Below are positions 7,780 to 16,000 of a stretch of DNA of 18,965 bases, piece by piece. This DNA comes from SOKG01 sp964502665. Its GTDB lineage: Bacteria; Chloroflexota; Dehalococcoidia; SZUA-161. Made by a program: the position numbers and the translations under genes. The notes beneath the pieces are model-generated. The model was not told the DNA's origin. It did no database searches and saw only the letters and a list, made by a program, of their open reading frames with translations. Each line of letters begins with the position of its first letter. Within the stretch, counting starts at the first letter, position 1. The stretch covers positions 1-18,965 of the forward strand of contig CAZCXP010000034.1 in assembly GCA_964502665.1 (NCBI GenBank), in the 5' to 3' direction.

Positions 7780-9459
7780 ATGTCTGAACGTATATTCGTT
7801 GCGGTAGCTTGGCCCTATGCCAATGGGCCTCTGCATTTGGGACAGATCGCTGGGGCATACCTGCCCGCCGACATTTTTGCCCGCTATCATCGCACTAAGG
7901 GCAATGAGGTGCTGATGGTCTCTGGGTCAGACCAGCATGGCACTCCGGTCACGGTCCGCGCAGAAAAAGAGGGTAAATCGCCACAGGAGGTGGTATCCCG
8001 CTATCATCAGGGATTCCTTGATTCCTGGGAGAAGCTGGGCATCTCCTTCGACCTGTTTACCACTACGGGCACTCAGAACCACGCCAAGGTCGTTCACGAT
8101 TTATTCCTTACGCTTCTTGACAAGGGCCTCATATATAAGGATAGGATGGCTCTGCCCTATTGTCCCAATTGTCGTCGCTTCCTCCCCGACCGCTACGTTG
8201 AAGGCACTTGCCCTTATTGCCACTCGCGCGGAGCTAGGGGAGACCAGTGCGACGAGTGTGGCAAACCGCTGAATCCCGTAGACCTGATCGATCTCCGTTG
8301 CGGCATCTGCCGGGGCTCCCCCGAGATCAGGGATTCGGAGCATTTCTTTCTGCGCCTCTCCGCCTTCTGTGAGCAGCTCAAGTCCTGGGTTAAGGAACAA
8401 AGCCACTGGAGACAGAATGTATTCAACTTCACCTTTCGCTATTTGACTGAGGGCCTCAAGGATCGAGCTATCACCCGCGATATTAGCTGGGGCGTCTCGG
8501 TGCCAGTGCCTGGCTTCGAAGGAAAGCGTATTTATGTGTGGTTTGAGGCGGTGATTGGCTATCTCTCGGCTTCTAAGGAATGGGCTGAGTCCTGTGGAGA
8601 TGGCGAGAGATGGCGCAGTTTCTGGCAGGGAGAGGTCAAGAGCTATTACTTCATTGGCAAAGACAATATTATCTTCCACACTGTTATCTGGCCTGCGATG
8701 CTCCTGGGCTACGGCGGTCTCAACCTGCCCTATGATGTACCGGCTAACGAGTTTCTCACTTTAAAGGGTAAGCAGCTCTCCACCAGCCGCAACTGGGCGG
8801 TTTGGCTCCCTGATTACCTTGAGCGCTACCACCCTGATCCGTTGCGCTATCTGCTGTCCGCCAATATGCCGGAGACCAGCGATGCCGATTTCTCGTGGCG
8901 GGGATTCGTTCGCCGCAACAACGACGAGCTGGTGGCCACCTATGGCAACCTGGTGCATCGGGTGCTGACCCTCGCCTATCGCAATTTTGGTGGCCGTGTG
9001 CCGCCTGCGGGCGATGTCGATGAGGCGTCCAAAGCCATGTTGGCCAAGTCAGAGGCGACCCTCCGTAGAGTGGATAGCCTGCTCTATGGTTGCCACTTCA
9101 GAGAGGCGATGAGAGAGGCCATGTCGCTGGCTCAGGAGGCTAATCGCTATCTGGACACCAAAGCCCCGTGGAAGATAATCAAGGAGGATAGAGATTCCGC
9201 GGCCATGGCCATCTCGACTGCGCTCGGCGTCATCTGCTGTCTCAAGACCGCGCTCTATCCCTTCTTGCCCTTTAGCTCGCAGAAACTGCATCGCCTGCTC
9301 GGGTTTGATGGCTCTGTGGAGGAGGTGGGTTGGACCTTCTCCCTACCCCCGGCGGGACAGAGGCTGGCACCGCCCGAGCCCCTTTTTGCCAAGCTGGACG
9401 AGGCGGTTGTTGAGGAGGAGGATAACCGTCTGGAACATAGCGTGTTGACTCCAGGCTGA
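7780..9459 (+). CDS. metG: Methionyl-tRNA synthetase
   Basis: Class I aminoacyl-tRNA synthetase that charges initiator and elongator tRNA with methionine. In 559 residues it has the N-terminal Rossmann fold with AWPYANGPLHLGQ (HIGH-type motif at 19-22, with Gln where His is usual), and SGSDQHGTP. The connective domain carries four CxxC pairs (C128/131, C144/147, C157/160, C174/177), as in the two-knuckle zinc-binding forms. The catalytic core has ISWGVSVP, YVWFEAVIGYLSAS and FIGKDNIIFHTVIWP. The KMSKS loop reads QLSTSRN (332-338), a relaxed form. An anticodon-binding helical domain follows. There is no C-terminal EMAP-type tRNA-binding domain, hence the short length. It lies 25 nt before the RND pump gene. 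Confidence 0.97.
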   Translation: MSERIFVAVAWPYANGPLHLGQIAGAYLPADIFARYHRTKGNEVLMVSGSDQHGTPVTVRAEKEGKSPQEVVSRYHQGFLDSWEKLGISFDLFTTTGTQNHAKVVHDLFLTLLDKGLIYKDRMALPYCPNCRRFLPDRYVEGTCPYCHSRGARGDQCDECGKPLNPVDLIDLRCGICRGSPEIRDSEHFFLRLSAFCEQLKSWVKEQSHWRQNVFNFTFRYLTEGLKDRAITRDISWGVSVPVPGFEGKRIYVWFEAVIGYLSASKEWAESCGDGERWRSFWQGEVKSYYFIGKDNIIFHTVIWPAMLLGYGGLNLPYDVPANEFLTLKGKQLSTSRNWAVWLPDYLERYHPDPLRYLLSANMPETSDADFSWRGFVRRNNDELVATYGNLVHRVLTLAYRNFGGRVPPAGDVDEASKAMLAKSEATLRRVDSLLYGCHFREAMREAMSLAQEANRYLDTKAPWKIIKEDRDSAAMAISTALGVICCLKTALYPFLPFSSQKLHRLLGFDGSVEEVGWTFSLPPAGQRLAPPEPLFAKLDEAVVEEEDNRLEHSVLTPG

Positions 9460-9484
9460 TGCGATGGAGTAGGAGGAATACTGA

Positions 9485-12400
9485 ATGTGGTATCTAACTA
9501 AGCTGGCTCTGCGAAATCGAGCGGTGACGATATTACTGGCTGCTCTGCTGGCTGGAGGCTCCATCTGGGCGACATTCCAACTGAAGTTGGAGATGATACC
9601 CGATATTGAGCTTCCGTACTGTATGGTCATAACTGCCTATCCCGACGCCTCGCCTGACGAGGTCGTTGATGACGTCACCATACCCATTGAGAACGTAATC
9701 TGGGAGCAGTGGGAAGGAAAGGGCCTGAAGCACCTGTACTCAACCTCGGCGGATGAGGTCTCCGTGGTGTTTGCTGAGTTCAACTACGGCACCAATATGA
9801 AGAAGGTGGAGGAAGGCATAAAACTAGGTATCGGATCTGGCGAGTTGGAGCTTCCCGCCCAAGTGCGCAATCTTCCTCAGATGGACCCCCGGGTTGAGGA
9901 AAATCCCCAGATTGCGCGCCTCGATCTGAGCATGATGCCGCTGGTGGTCTTCAGCCTGCGGGGTGACCTCCCATCAGAGCAAGTGGGGCAAATCGCTCAG
10001 ACGCAGATCGTGCCCGAGCTGGCGGCTATCAAGGGCATCGCCGTGGTGCAGACCGAGGGAGGAGAAAAGGAACAGGTATTGATCGCCCCCGATCCGGAGA
10101 AGATGAACAGTTTTGGCATCTCGATGTATCAGATCTTCGGGCTCCTTTCTCTGGTCCCCGAGTACGGCTCCCTGGGTGACATCGAGAACACGGCGATGGG
10201 GGTTGATGCTGTGGTGCTCGGTGACGTAGCCGATGTTGCTCAGGGCCCGGCACCGCGGACGAGGATCACCCGGACCAATGGCCAGACCAGCGTCGGGATT
10301 TCGGTGATGAAGGCGAAAGAGGCCAACACTGTTGAGGTAGCCAATGCGGTCGTGGCTAAGGCCAAAGAAATCGAGGAGGAACTACAGAGAAGTTATGGTG
10401 ATGAGGCTAAGCTAGAGCTAACCTCAGTGTTTGACCAGTCGGAGTTCATCGAGGAGAGCATAACGCAACTGACGCAGATGGCGCTTATCGGTGGTGGTCT
10501 GGCGATCGTCATTGTCTTCATATTCCTGGCGGCTTTTCGTGCTTCAGTGGTCACAGCGATGTCTATTCCGTTCAGCATTGTCATCGGCTTCCTGGCTATG
10601 TATTTCTCCGGCATCACTATCAATCTACTCACTTTGAGCGCGATGGCGATCGCTGTGGGCCGGCTGATCGATAACAGCATTGTCGTTGCCGAGGTCGTAT
10701 ATCGCCGTATGAAGCGGGGCGAGGGCTTCAGGGAGGCCGCCATCAATGGCTCCAGGGAGGTAGCGGGTGCGATCACCTCGTCCACTCTAGCCACGGTGGC
10801 CATCTTCATACCTTTGATGTTCGTAGGCGGCATCGTGGGCGAGCTGTTCATTCCCTTTGCCTTGACCATAACCTTCGCGCTGATCGCTTCACTCCTGGTG
10901 GCGCTGATGGTCGTGCCTGCCTTCTCCAGATGGTTCGTTGGCACAAAGAAGGAGGAGGAAGAGGAACAGGCAGAGGTTGGGGAAACATGGTATCAGAAGC
11001 TGTACACCCCTGCACTCAAGTGGGCACTGGGCCATCGCTGGATCACTTTGGGAGTTGCCTTCGTGCTCTTCGTTGGCAGTATGGCCCTAATCCCGGTCGT
11101 CGGCACCTCCTTCTTGCCCGGTATGAGCGAGAAGATGCTGGTTGTGGAGATTGAGCTGCCCTCCGCGACCGATAGCGGGACCACCAGTGCGGCGGCTGCA
11201 TTGATCGAGGACCTGCTGGCTGACAACGATGAGGTGGAAACCTACTATACTACTGTTGGCACCTCCACAACTTCGGTGCATGCCGCTATGAGCGCCGCCA
11301 TGGGTGGAGGCGACAACACGGCCGAGATCACCATTCTGCTCGACTCTGGTGCGAATGAGGTAAAGGAACAGGAGGACCTGGAGCTTGGCATCGGGAGGCT
11401 CACGATTGAGGGGCTCATGTTGCGAGACTACGTCACTGTGTTGTCTGGCAGCGAGGCGCAAGGCAGCCAGATGGGATTCGGCAGCGGCCTGGATATCTCT
11501 GTCACGGGTGAGTCTTCTGCTGAAATCAATCAAGCGGCAACATTACTCTATGAACGTCTGGAAGGGATCGAAGACATCTCTCACCTTGAGACCGATCTCA
11601 CTATGGTTGTACCCAAGCTCTACATCCAGTTAGACTCCAGCAAGATAGAGGCGCTGGGACTGACTGAGCAACAATTGCAGCAGCTGCAAAATGAAGTACT
11701 ATTGCTGAGGATGGGTGGATCTGTGCCTGAGGTGGCAGTCAACGTAGGTGGCGAGAGCTACGGTGTCTTCGTCAAGGGCGTGGCCGTGGGTCTGTATGAA
11801 GCGGAGAACCCTGAGGCCACTGCCAGTGCATTGAGGTTGGGCATGCCTCCGTCTCTGGCTTTGGGAGATGTGGCCGATGTAGCGCTTGTGGAAGGTCCGA
11901 CTCACATTGGCCATATCGACAAGAAGCTCTCTGCCAGTATCGCTGGCGAGATAACTGCGAAGGATGTAGGCGCGGTGAACAGGCTTGTTGACGATGAGAT
12001 CAGCGCCGTTGAAGACGAGGTTGTCGCTCTGGGTATCGAGGGGATCGAGATACAGCCGGGCGGGGTGATGGAGGAGATGGCGGAGTCCTTCTCCAAGATG
12101 GGTATCGCCATAATGATTGCTATAGTGATTGCCTATCTGATATTGGTGGTCACCATGCGCTCGATACTCAATCCTCTGATCATCATGGTAAGCCTGCCGC
12201 TGGCATCCATCGGCGCTCTGCTGGCGCTGCTTATCGCTGGCTGCACATTGGGTATGTCGGGGATGATGGGCGTGTTGATGCTGGTGGGCATTGTCCTTAC
12301 CAACGCTATCGTGCTTATCGCCTTGGTGGAGCAGCTGCGTAAACAGGGGAGGAACACCTACGACGCTCTGGTTGAAGGGGGACGGACACGGCTGCGCCCG

Positions 12401-12601
12401 ATCTTGATGACGGCGTTGACCACTATGTTCGCCATGCTGCCGCTGGCTTTCGGACTGGGCGGAGGCACTCTCATAGCTGCTGAGCTGGCGGTGGTGGTCA
12501 TCGGGGGGCTGTTCAGCTCTACTCTATTGACTCTGTTGGTCATTCCGGTGATCTATAGCCTGGTTGATGGTTTGCGCCGCCGGTTTGCCAGAGCTAGCTA
12601 G
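9485..12601 (+). CDS. RND-family (AcrB/SwrC-like, HAE-type) efflux transporter
   Basis: Proton-driven export pump of 1038 residues in the cytoplasmic membrane. It has the duplicated RND layout: TM1 at about 11-30, a porter domain, TM2-6 at about 335-480, an acidic KEEEEEQ linker, TM7, a second porter domain, and TM8-12 to the end. RND blocks are present: the MIPDIELP N-terminal segment, VGRLIDNSIVVAEVVYRRM in TM4 and RLRPILMTALTTMFAMLPLA near the end. The AcrB proton-relay pair DD407/408 is D396/N397 here, and the TM10 lysine (K940) is T939. A strong AGGAGG (9471-9476) precedes the ATG by 8 nt. No membrane-fusion or outer-membrane channel gene is near, which suits a monoderm host. The substrate cannot be told; drugs, lipids or lipid precursors are all possible. 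Confidence 0.93.
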   Translation: MWYLTKLALRNRAVTILLAALLAGGSIWATFQLKLEMIPDIELPYCMVITAYPDASPDEVVDDVTIPIENVIWEQWEGKGLKHLYSTSADEVSVVFAEFNYGTNMKKVEEGIKLGIGSGELELPAQVRNLPQMDPRVEENPQIARLDLSMMPLVVFSLRGDLPSEQVGQIAQTQIVPELAAIKGIAVVQTEGGEKEQVLIAPDPEKMNSFGISMYQIFGLLSLVPEYGSLGDIENTAMGVDAVVLGDVADVAQGPAPRTRITRTNGQTSVGISVMKAKEANTVEVANAVVAKAKEIEEELQRSYGDEAKLELTSVFDQSEFIEESITQLTQMALIGGGLAIVIVFIFLAAFRASVVTAMSIPFSIVIGFLAMYFSGITINLLTLSAMAIAVGRLIDNSIVVAEVVYRRMKRGEGFREAAINGSREVAGAITSSTLATVAIFIPLMFVGGIVGELFIPFALTITFALIASLLVALMVVPAFSRWFVGTKKEEEEEQAEVGETWYQKLYTPALKWALGHRWITLGVAFVLFVGSMALIPVVGTSFLPGMSEKMLVVEIELPSATDSGTTSAAAALIEDLLADNDEVETYYTTVGTSTTSVHAAMSAAMGGGDNTAEITILLDSGANEVKEQEDLELGIGRLTIEGLMLRDYVTVLSGSEAQGSQMGFGSGLDISVTGESSAEINQAATLLYERLEGIEDISHLETDLTMVVPKLYIQLDSSKIEALGLTEQQLQQLQNEVLLLRMGGSVPEVAVNVGGESYGVFVKGVAVGLYEAENPEATASALRLGMPPSLALGDVADVALVEGPTHIGHIDKKLSASIAGEITAKDVGAVNRLVDDEISAVEDEVVALGIEGIEIQPGGVMEEMAESFSKMGIAIMIAIVIAYLILVVTMRSILNPLIIMVSLPLASIGALLALLIAGCTLGMSGMMGVLMLVGIVLTNAIVLIALVEQLRKQGRNTYDALVEGGRTRLRPILMTALTTMFAMLPLAFGLGGGTLIAAELAVVVIGGLFSSTLLTLLVIPVIYSLVDGLRRRFARAS

Positions 12602-12618
12602 GTTGTGGGAATTGTAGG

Positions 12619-13593
12619 ATGGGCAATCTGAGAGATTCGCTGTTTGCACCCGTTGAAAGGGAGATTGTTCTTGTAGAGGAAGGTATTCAAGCAGTAGCCG
12701 ACGTTGATTACCCTTGGCTGGCGGAGCTTCTGGGCTATATCGTGACCAGTGGTGGCAAGCGCGTTCGTCCAGCATTGACTTTGCTCACGGGCAAGCTCAA
12801 AGATGATTGTAACCTTGATTTGCTTATCCCCGTGGCGACGGGTGTTGAGCTGCTTCACACTGCTACCCTGGTACACGACGATACTATAGATCTTTCACCT
12901 AGGCGCCGGGGCAAACCAACAGCCTCCAGCGTGTGGGGCTGGGGTATAGCCACTCTGGCCGGAGATTACCTTTTCTCTAAGGCTGCTGAGTTGGTTTCTC
13001 AGGCTTGTAATATTAGAGCGGACAGGCTTTTTGCGCAGACCCTCATGGCTTTGTGCACTGGTGAACTGGAGGAGAGCTTCAGCAGCTTTGACCTGAACCA
13101 GACACGCCAAAGCTATTTCAGGAGGATCGGCAATAAGACCGCTTCCCTGTTTTCAATGGCTACGGAGTCCGGTGGAATAGTGTCCGAGGCTTCCGAGGAG
13201 GCAATACAAGCCCTGAGGAGCTATGGCTATGACTTGGGAATGGCCTTCCAGATCGTGGATGACATTTTGGACTTCACGGCTGGGGAGGAGGAGCTGGGCA
13301 AACCGGTGGCAAGCGACCTGCTCCAGGGGAACTTAACGCTCCCGGCGATCTTGCTCAAAGAGCAACACCCAGATGACAACCCAATTAAGGCTATATTCGA
13401 AAAGAGACAAAAGGAGCAGAACCTCGAGCTGGCCATCGAGATGATACGCAGTTCGGGGATTATCCCTGAATGCTATCGCGTTGCTCAGGATTACACTGCT
13501 GAGGCATGTCGCGCGTTGGAGATATTTCCCGAAAGCCCCTGCCAGCGAGCGCTATTTGAGCTGGCGGACTACGTAGTTGAGCGCCAATGGTAG
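12619..13593 (+). CDS. Long-chain trans-polyprenyl diphosphate synthase
   Basis: Prenyltransferase that extends an allylic diphosphate with isopentenyl diphosphate units, probably to make the side chain of a quinone or a similar polyprenyl lipid. The 324-residue protein has GGKRVRPAL, the first Asp-rich motif DDTID (87-91) followed by RRRGKPT, and the second DDILD (214-218) followed by GKPVASDLLQGNLTLP. The residue five before the first Asp-rich motif is Ala (A82). In this family a small residue there allows long products, and an aromatic residue stops growth at C15-C20. The exact chain length cannot be read from sequence. It follows the RND gene by 17 nt with only a weak ribosome-binding site (GTGGGA), which suggests translational coupling. 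Its TAG stop lies inside the palindromic element at 13589-13656. Confidence 0.94.
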   Translation: MGNLRDSLFAPVEREIVLVEEGIQAVADVDYPWLAELLGYIVTSGGKRVRPALTLLTGKLKDDCNLDLLIPVATGVELLHTATLVHDDTIDLSPRRRGKPTASSVWGWGIATLAGDYLFSKAAELVSQACNIRADRLFAQTLMALCTGELEESFSSFDLNQTRQSYFRRIGNKTASLFSMATESGGIVSEASEEAIQALRSYGYDLGMAFQIVDDILDFTAGEEELGKPVASDLLQGNLTLPAILLKEQHPDDNPIKAIFEKRQKEQNLELAIEMIRSSGIIPECYRVAQDYTAEACRALEIFPESPCQRALFELADYVVERQW

Positions 13594-13656
13594 GGGCAGA
13601 CCCTCGTGTCTGCCCTGATTAAGGATTGAGGGCGAACACGCAGGTTCGCCCCTACC
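13589..13656. repeat. 68-bp palindromic element between convergent genes, carrying both stop codons
   Basis: Outer arms are perfect: GGTAGGGGC (13589-13597) and GCCCCTACC (13648-13656). Inside are two hairpins that share bases with the arms: GGGCAGAC/GTCTGCCC (13594-13601 and 13608-13615) and GGGCGAAC/GTTCGCCC (13630-13637 and 13644-13651), each with a 6-nt loop. The two halves are inverted copies differing by a compensated AG:CT to GA:TC swap in the stem. The TAG in the left arm (13591-13593) stops the polyprenyl synthase, and the matching TAG on the minus strand (13652-13654) stops recO. It may serve as a bidirectional terminator, although neither hairpin has a U-rich tail. Confidence 0.85.
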
Positions 13657-14404
13657 GTAGATGATCCAGGAACTCCAGGGACTTCACCTCACGCTCCAAG
13701 AGATAGCGGATATACCACCTGATCAATTGCTCCACCTCATGGGACAGATCGCGGCTCATTCGCAGTCGGCTGGCAGAGGCCTGATCGCTACTGGTGAGGA
13801 ATCTCATCACCTTGAGAGCATCGACCGAAATAGGGCGAACCTCAGGTTCATTGCCAGCGCAGGCGGGGCAGAGGACGCCCCCGCTGCTGGCACTGAACAG
13901 GTTCTTCTGCGGTGCAAGGGGCGATTTGCAGCCGAGGCACTGATAGAGCTCTGGCTGATAGCCGAGGTGGCTTAGAAGTCGGACCTCAAAGTGCCTGAGG
14001 ACAAGATCGCGGTCGCGTGCCCCACAAAGCCAAAGCAGGTTGGTGTGCAGCAGTTCATAGATAGGATAGTTTTCAACCTGCTCCGCAGTGAATTGGTCCA
14101 CTAGCTCTGCGATGTAAAGGGCGCAGCTTATACTCCTGAGGTCGCTCTTCAGGGGAAGGAAGCTCTCGATCGTCTGGCTCTGGGTGATGATATCCAGGTT
14201 CTTTCCCTGAGCCAGGAGCAAAGCACTTTGAGTCAACAGGTCGAGGTGTCCGCCCAGCTTGCTCTTCGGTCTTCGTACACCTTTTGCTACTGCCCTGATC
14301 TTGCCAAAGTTTGGGGTGTAGAGGGTAATGATGCTGTCTGCTTCGCCCAGATTGGCTCGCTTAAGAACAATCGCCTCGGTCTTATATACACGTGGCCTAG
14401 CCAT
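13652..14404 (-). CDS. recO: DNA repair protein RecO
   Basis: Recombination mediator that works with RecR (encoded two genes upstream in the same block) to load RecA onto SSB-coated single-stranded DNA and anneal strands. The protein of 250 residues begins with the family's OB-fold segment: VYKTEAIVLKRANLGEADSI, then TLYTPNFGKIRAVAKGVRRPKSKLGG. A helical domain with a CxxC...CxxC zinc site follows (CLGC and CPAC, about 156-182). Start choice is ATG 14404; a GTG directly before it (14407) is equally possible. The gap to the radical SAM stop is about 15 nt, which suggests one transcript. The stop codon is supplied by the palindromic element at 13589-13656. Confidence 0.94.
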   Translation of the reverse strand: MARPRVYKTEAIVLKRANLGEADSIITLYTPNFGKIRAVAKGVRRPKSKLGGHLDLLTQSALLLAQGKNLDIITQSQTIESFLPLKSDLRSISCALYIAELVDQFTAEQVENYPIYELLHTNLLWLCGARDRDLVLRHFEVRLLSHLGYQPELYQCLGCKSPLAPQKNLFSASSGGVLCPACAGNEPEVRPISVDALKVMRFLTSSDQASASRLRMSRDLSHEVEQLIRWYIRYLLEREVKSLEFLDHLR

Positions 14405-14419
14405 CACAGTTCAGGGCGG

Positions 14420-15925
14420 CTATTTTACCTGTTCAGGAGCTTTGGCTACAATATCTAAGCTTGCTTCTCTCAGGTCACCTTTTCCGTCGGATAAGGCTAA
14501 TCTATGGATGCAGTTCATGGAGCAGAAAGGGATCAATCTGGGTTTTCCCTCCTTGTCAATAACTCCGAAGTGAAGGGCGCATTTCTGGACCCTGTCCAAG
14601 TCGAAATTGTATGGGTCCATAAAATGCATGATCCCTATCGTAAGCCATCGTCCTGGAAGCCACTCCGTGAGCACAGTCCGTATAGACTTCCTCCCTTTGG
14701 TCCTCAATAGAACAGGCAGAAACTTGAGCCACAGCCTGGGATTGACATACCTTATTAGGCAGGTGACGAGATCCCACATTATTGCAGGCCTTGACTTGTT
14801 AAGTTCAAATGACCTACTCATTTTGGCATGGAACTCTTCGTTCCTTACGTAGCGCGGTATGGGATCGAGCTTGCCTTTCGAATGATCGACGACGGTTATT
14901 AACCCGCAATGGGGGTGAATACAGAAATCCTGGTGCTGGCCCCCCTTGGTCATCATTTTAGCCATTGTCTGGTTCATCGGAATTGTGAAAAAATCGCCCT
15001 TCTTGATTTCACCAGCCGTTTGCTCCTCGGCCAGTCTCATAACATCCGAGTTGGTTATTCTCATCTCTTTCAACTTGGTTCGGTCTATTCTTCCCGTGAA
15101 GCTGACTGGCTGAAACACGAGGAACTTGATTACATCTGAGTTCTCCGCAGAATATCTTATGATGTCGCCGACCTGGTGGTCGTTCACTCCCTTTGCCAGG
15201 GTGGGGATGAGTGCAATCTTGTTATACCCTATCTTTCTGGCGTTCTCCAAGACCTTCTGTTTCAGGGGCCACAGGTTGCGACCCCTCGTTTCCATATAGG
15301 GTTCAGGGGTGACACCGTCGAATTGCATATACAGCCATGCTTCGACGTCGCGCAGTTTCTTGAAGTAATCGAGGTCCTCTGCAAGCCTCACTCCGTTGGT
15401 CATGATCACAATATAATCAAAACCGAGTTCTCTCTCCATTTGTATTATTTCCGGGAGATCATCTCTTAGAGTCGGCTCACCACCGCTGTTGCCGACCCCC
15501 CTAACCCTGAGAGGGTAGTTATTCTCCTGAGTGTATTCCAGGATTGACCGTATCTGTTCTATGCTCAAGTCACTGTTATTGTCTTGTTCTCCACCGTGGG
15601 CGAAACATATCGGGCATCGCAGATTACATCTATTGGTCAGCTCTATGATCAGCAGAATTGTGTGCGTCTGGTGGTTCTGGCAGAGGCCGCAGTCGAGGGG
15701 ACAACCAAGCTTCGATTCCCTCGGTCGGTGTAGGCCCGTGCCGTGGTCCCTGAATTTCTCGGCTCTCACATATTCTTCGTAGTCGCTCCAGTAAACATCC
15801 TCGAAGCTTCCGTGGTCAGGGCAACTTTTCCTCATTATGACCTGGCCATCGGCTTCCCATAGTTCGGCATCCAGGACTCTCAGGTCTTCGGGGCAAATGG
15901 ATTTTGTTGTCTTAAGGAATCTCAT
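14420..15925 (-). CDS. Radical SAM protein of the Tes (tetraether synthase)/MJ0619 family
   Basis: Multi-cluster radical SAM enzyme of 501 residues. The radical SAM site is ELTNRCNLRCPICFA (C100, C104, C107), followed by GGEP at 148-151. Just before it is CPLDCGLCQNHQTHT (C75, C79, C82), an auxiliary-cluster motif typical of this family. Further Cys sites lie at CIHPHC (335-340) and in the C-terminal block HFMDPYNFDLDRVQKCALHFG...IPFCSMNC (434-472). This layout and length match archaeal Tes, which joins lipid chains by C-C bonds to make membrane-spanning tetraethers. Bacterial relatives are mostly uncharacterised. The N-terminal site starts SICPED where relatives usually have CPxC, so one ligand (position 14) is Asp here; CPDHG (C35) remains. 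ATG 15925 has a fair ribosome-binding site (GGCAGGTG). It sits between recR and recO with no evident functional link. Family assignment is from recalled motifs, so the substrate is unknown. Confidence 0.8.
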   Translation of the reverse strand: MRFLKTTKSICPEDLRVLDAELWEADGQVIMRKSCPDHGSFEDVYWSDYEEYVRAEKFRDHGTGLHRPRESKLGCPLDCGLCQNHQTHTILLIIELTNRCNLRCPICFAHGGEQDNNSDLSIEQIRSILEYTQENNYPLRVRGVGNSGGEPTLRDDLPEIIQMERELGFDYIVIMTNGVRLAEDLDYFKKLRDVEAWLYMQFDGVTPEPYMETRGRNLWPLKQKVLENARKIGYNKIALIPTLAKGVNDHQVGDIIRYSAENSDVIKFLVFQPVSFTGRIDRTKLKEMRITNSDVMRLAEEQTAGEIKKGDFFTIPMNQTMAKMMTKGGQHQDFCIHPHCGLITVVDHSKGKLDPIPRYVRNEEFHAKMSRSFELNKSRPAIMWDLVTCLIRYVNPRLWLKFLPVLLRTKGRKSIRTVLTEWLPGRWLTIGIMHFMDPYNFDLDRVQKCALHFGVIDKEGKPRLIPFCSMNCIHRLALSDGKGDLREASLDIVAKAPEQVK

Positions 15926-16000
15926 GGGGGTGCACCTGCCTTTGGGTTTGTCCTAATTTAGTCTATTGGCTTTTCCAACAACGGTATGGTGTTATCCTCT

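Noticed and set aside
8101..8679. 192-codon minus-strand open frame inside metG
   Set aside because: It is antisense to conserved MetRS catalytic motifs and has no recognisable domain or ribosome-binding site.
10393..10944. 183-codon minus-strand open frame inside the RND gene
   Set aside because: It is antisense to the transmembrane segments of the pump, and its Met/Ala/Thr-rich product is typical of antisense frames opposite hydrophobic helices.
13594..13651. Small structured RNA or riboswitch at 13.6 kb
   Set aside because: The fold is symmetrical, lies between convergent stop codons, and matches the plan of two other intergenic elements. A repeat with a possible terminator role explains it better.
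12619..15925. A polyprenyl synthase and Tes-like enzyme working as one lipid gene cluster
   Set aside because: The genes are on opposite strands in separate transcription blocks, with recO and a repeat between them. Proximity alone does not support a joint pathway.
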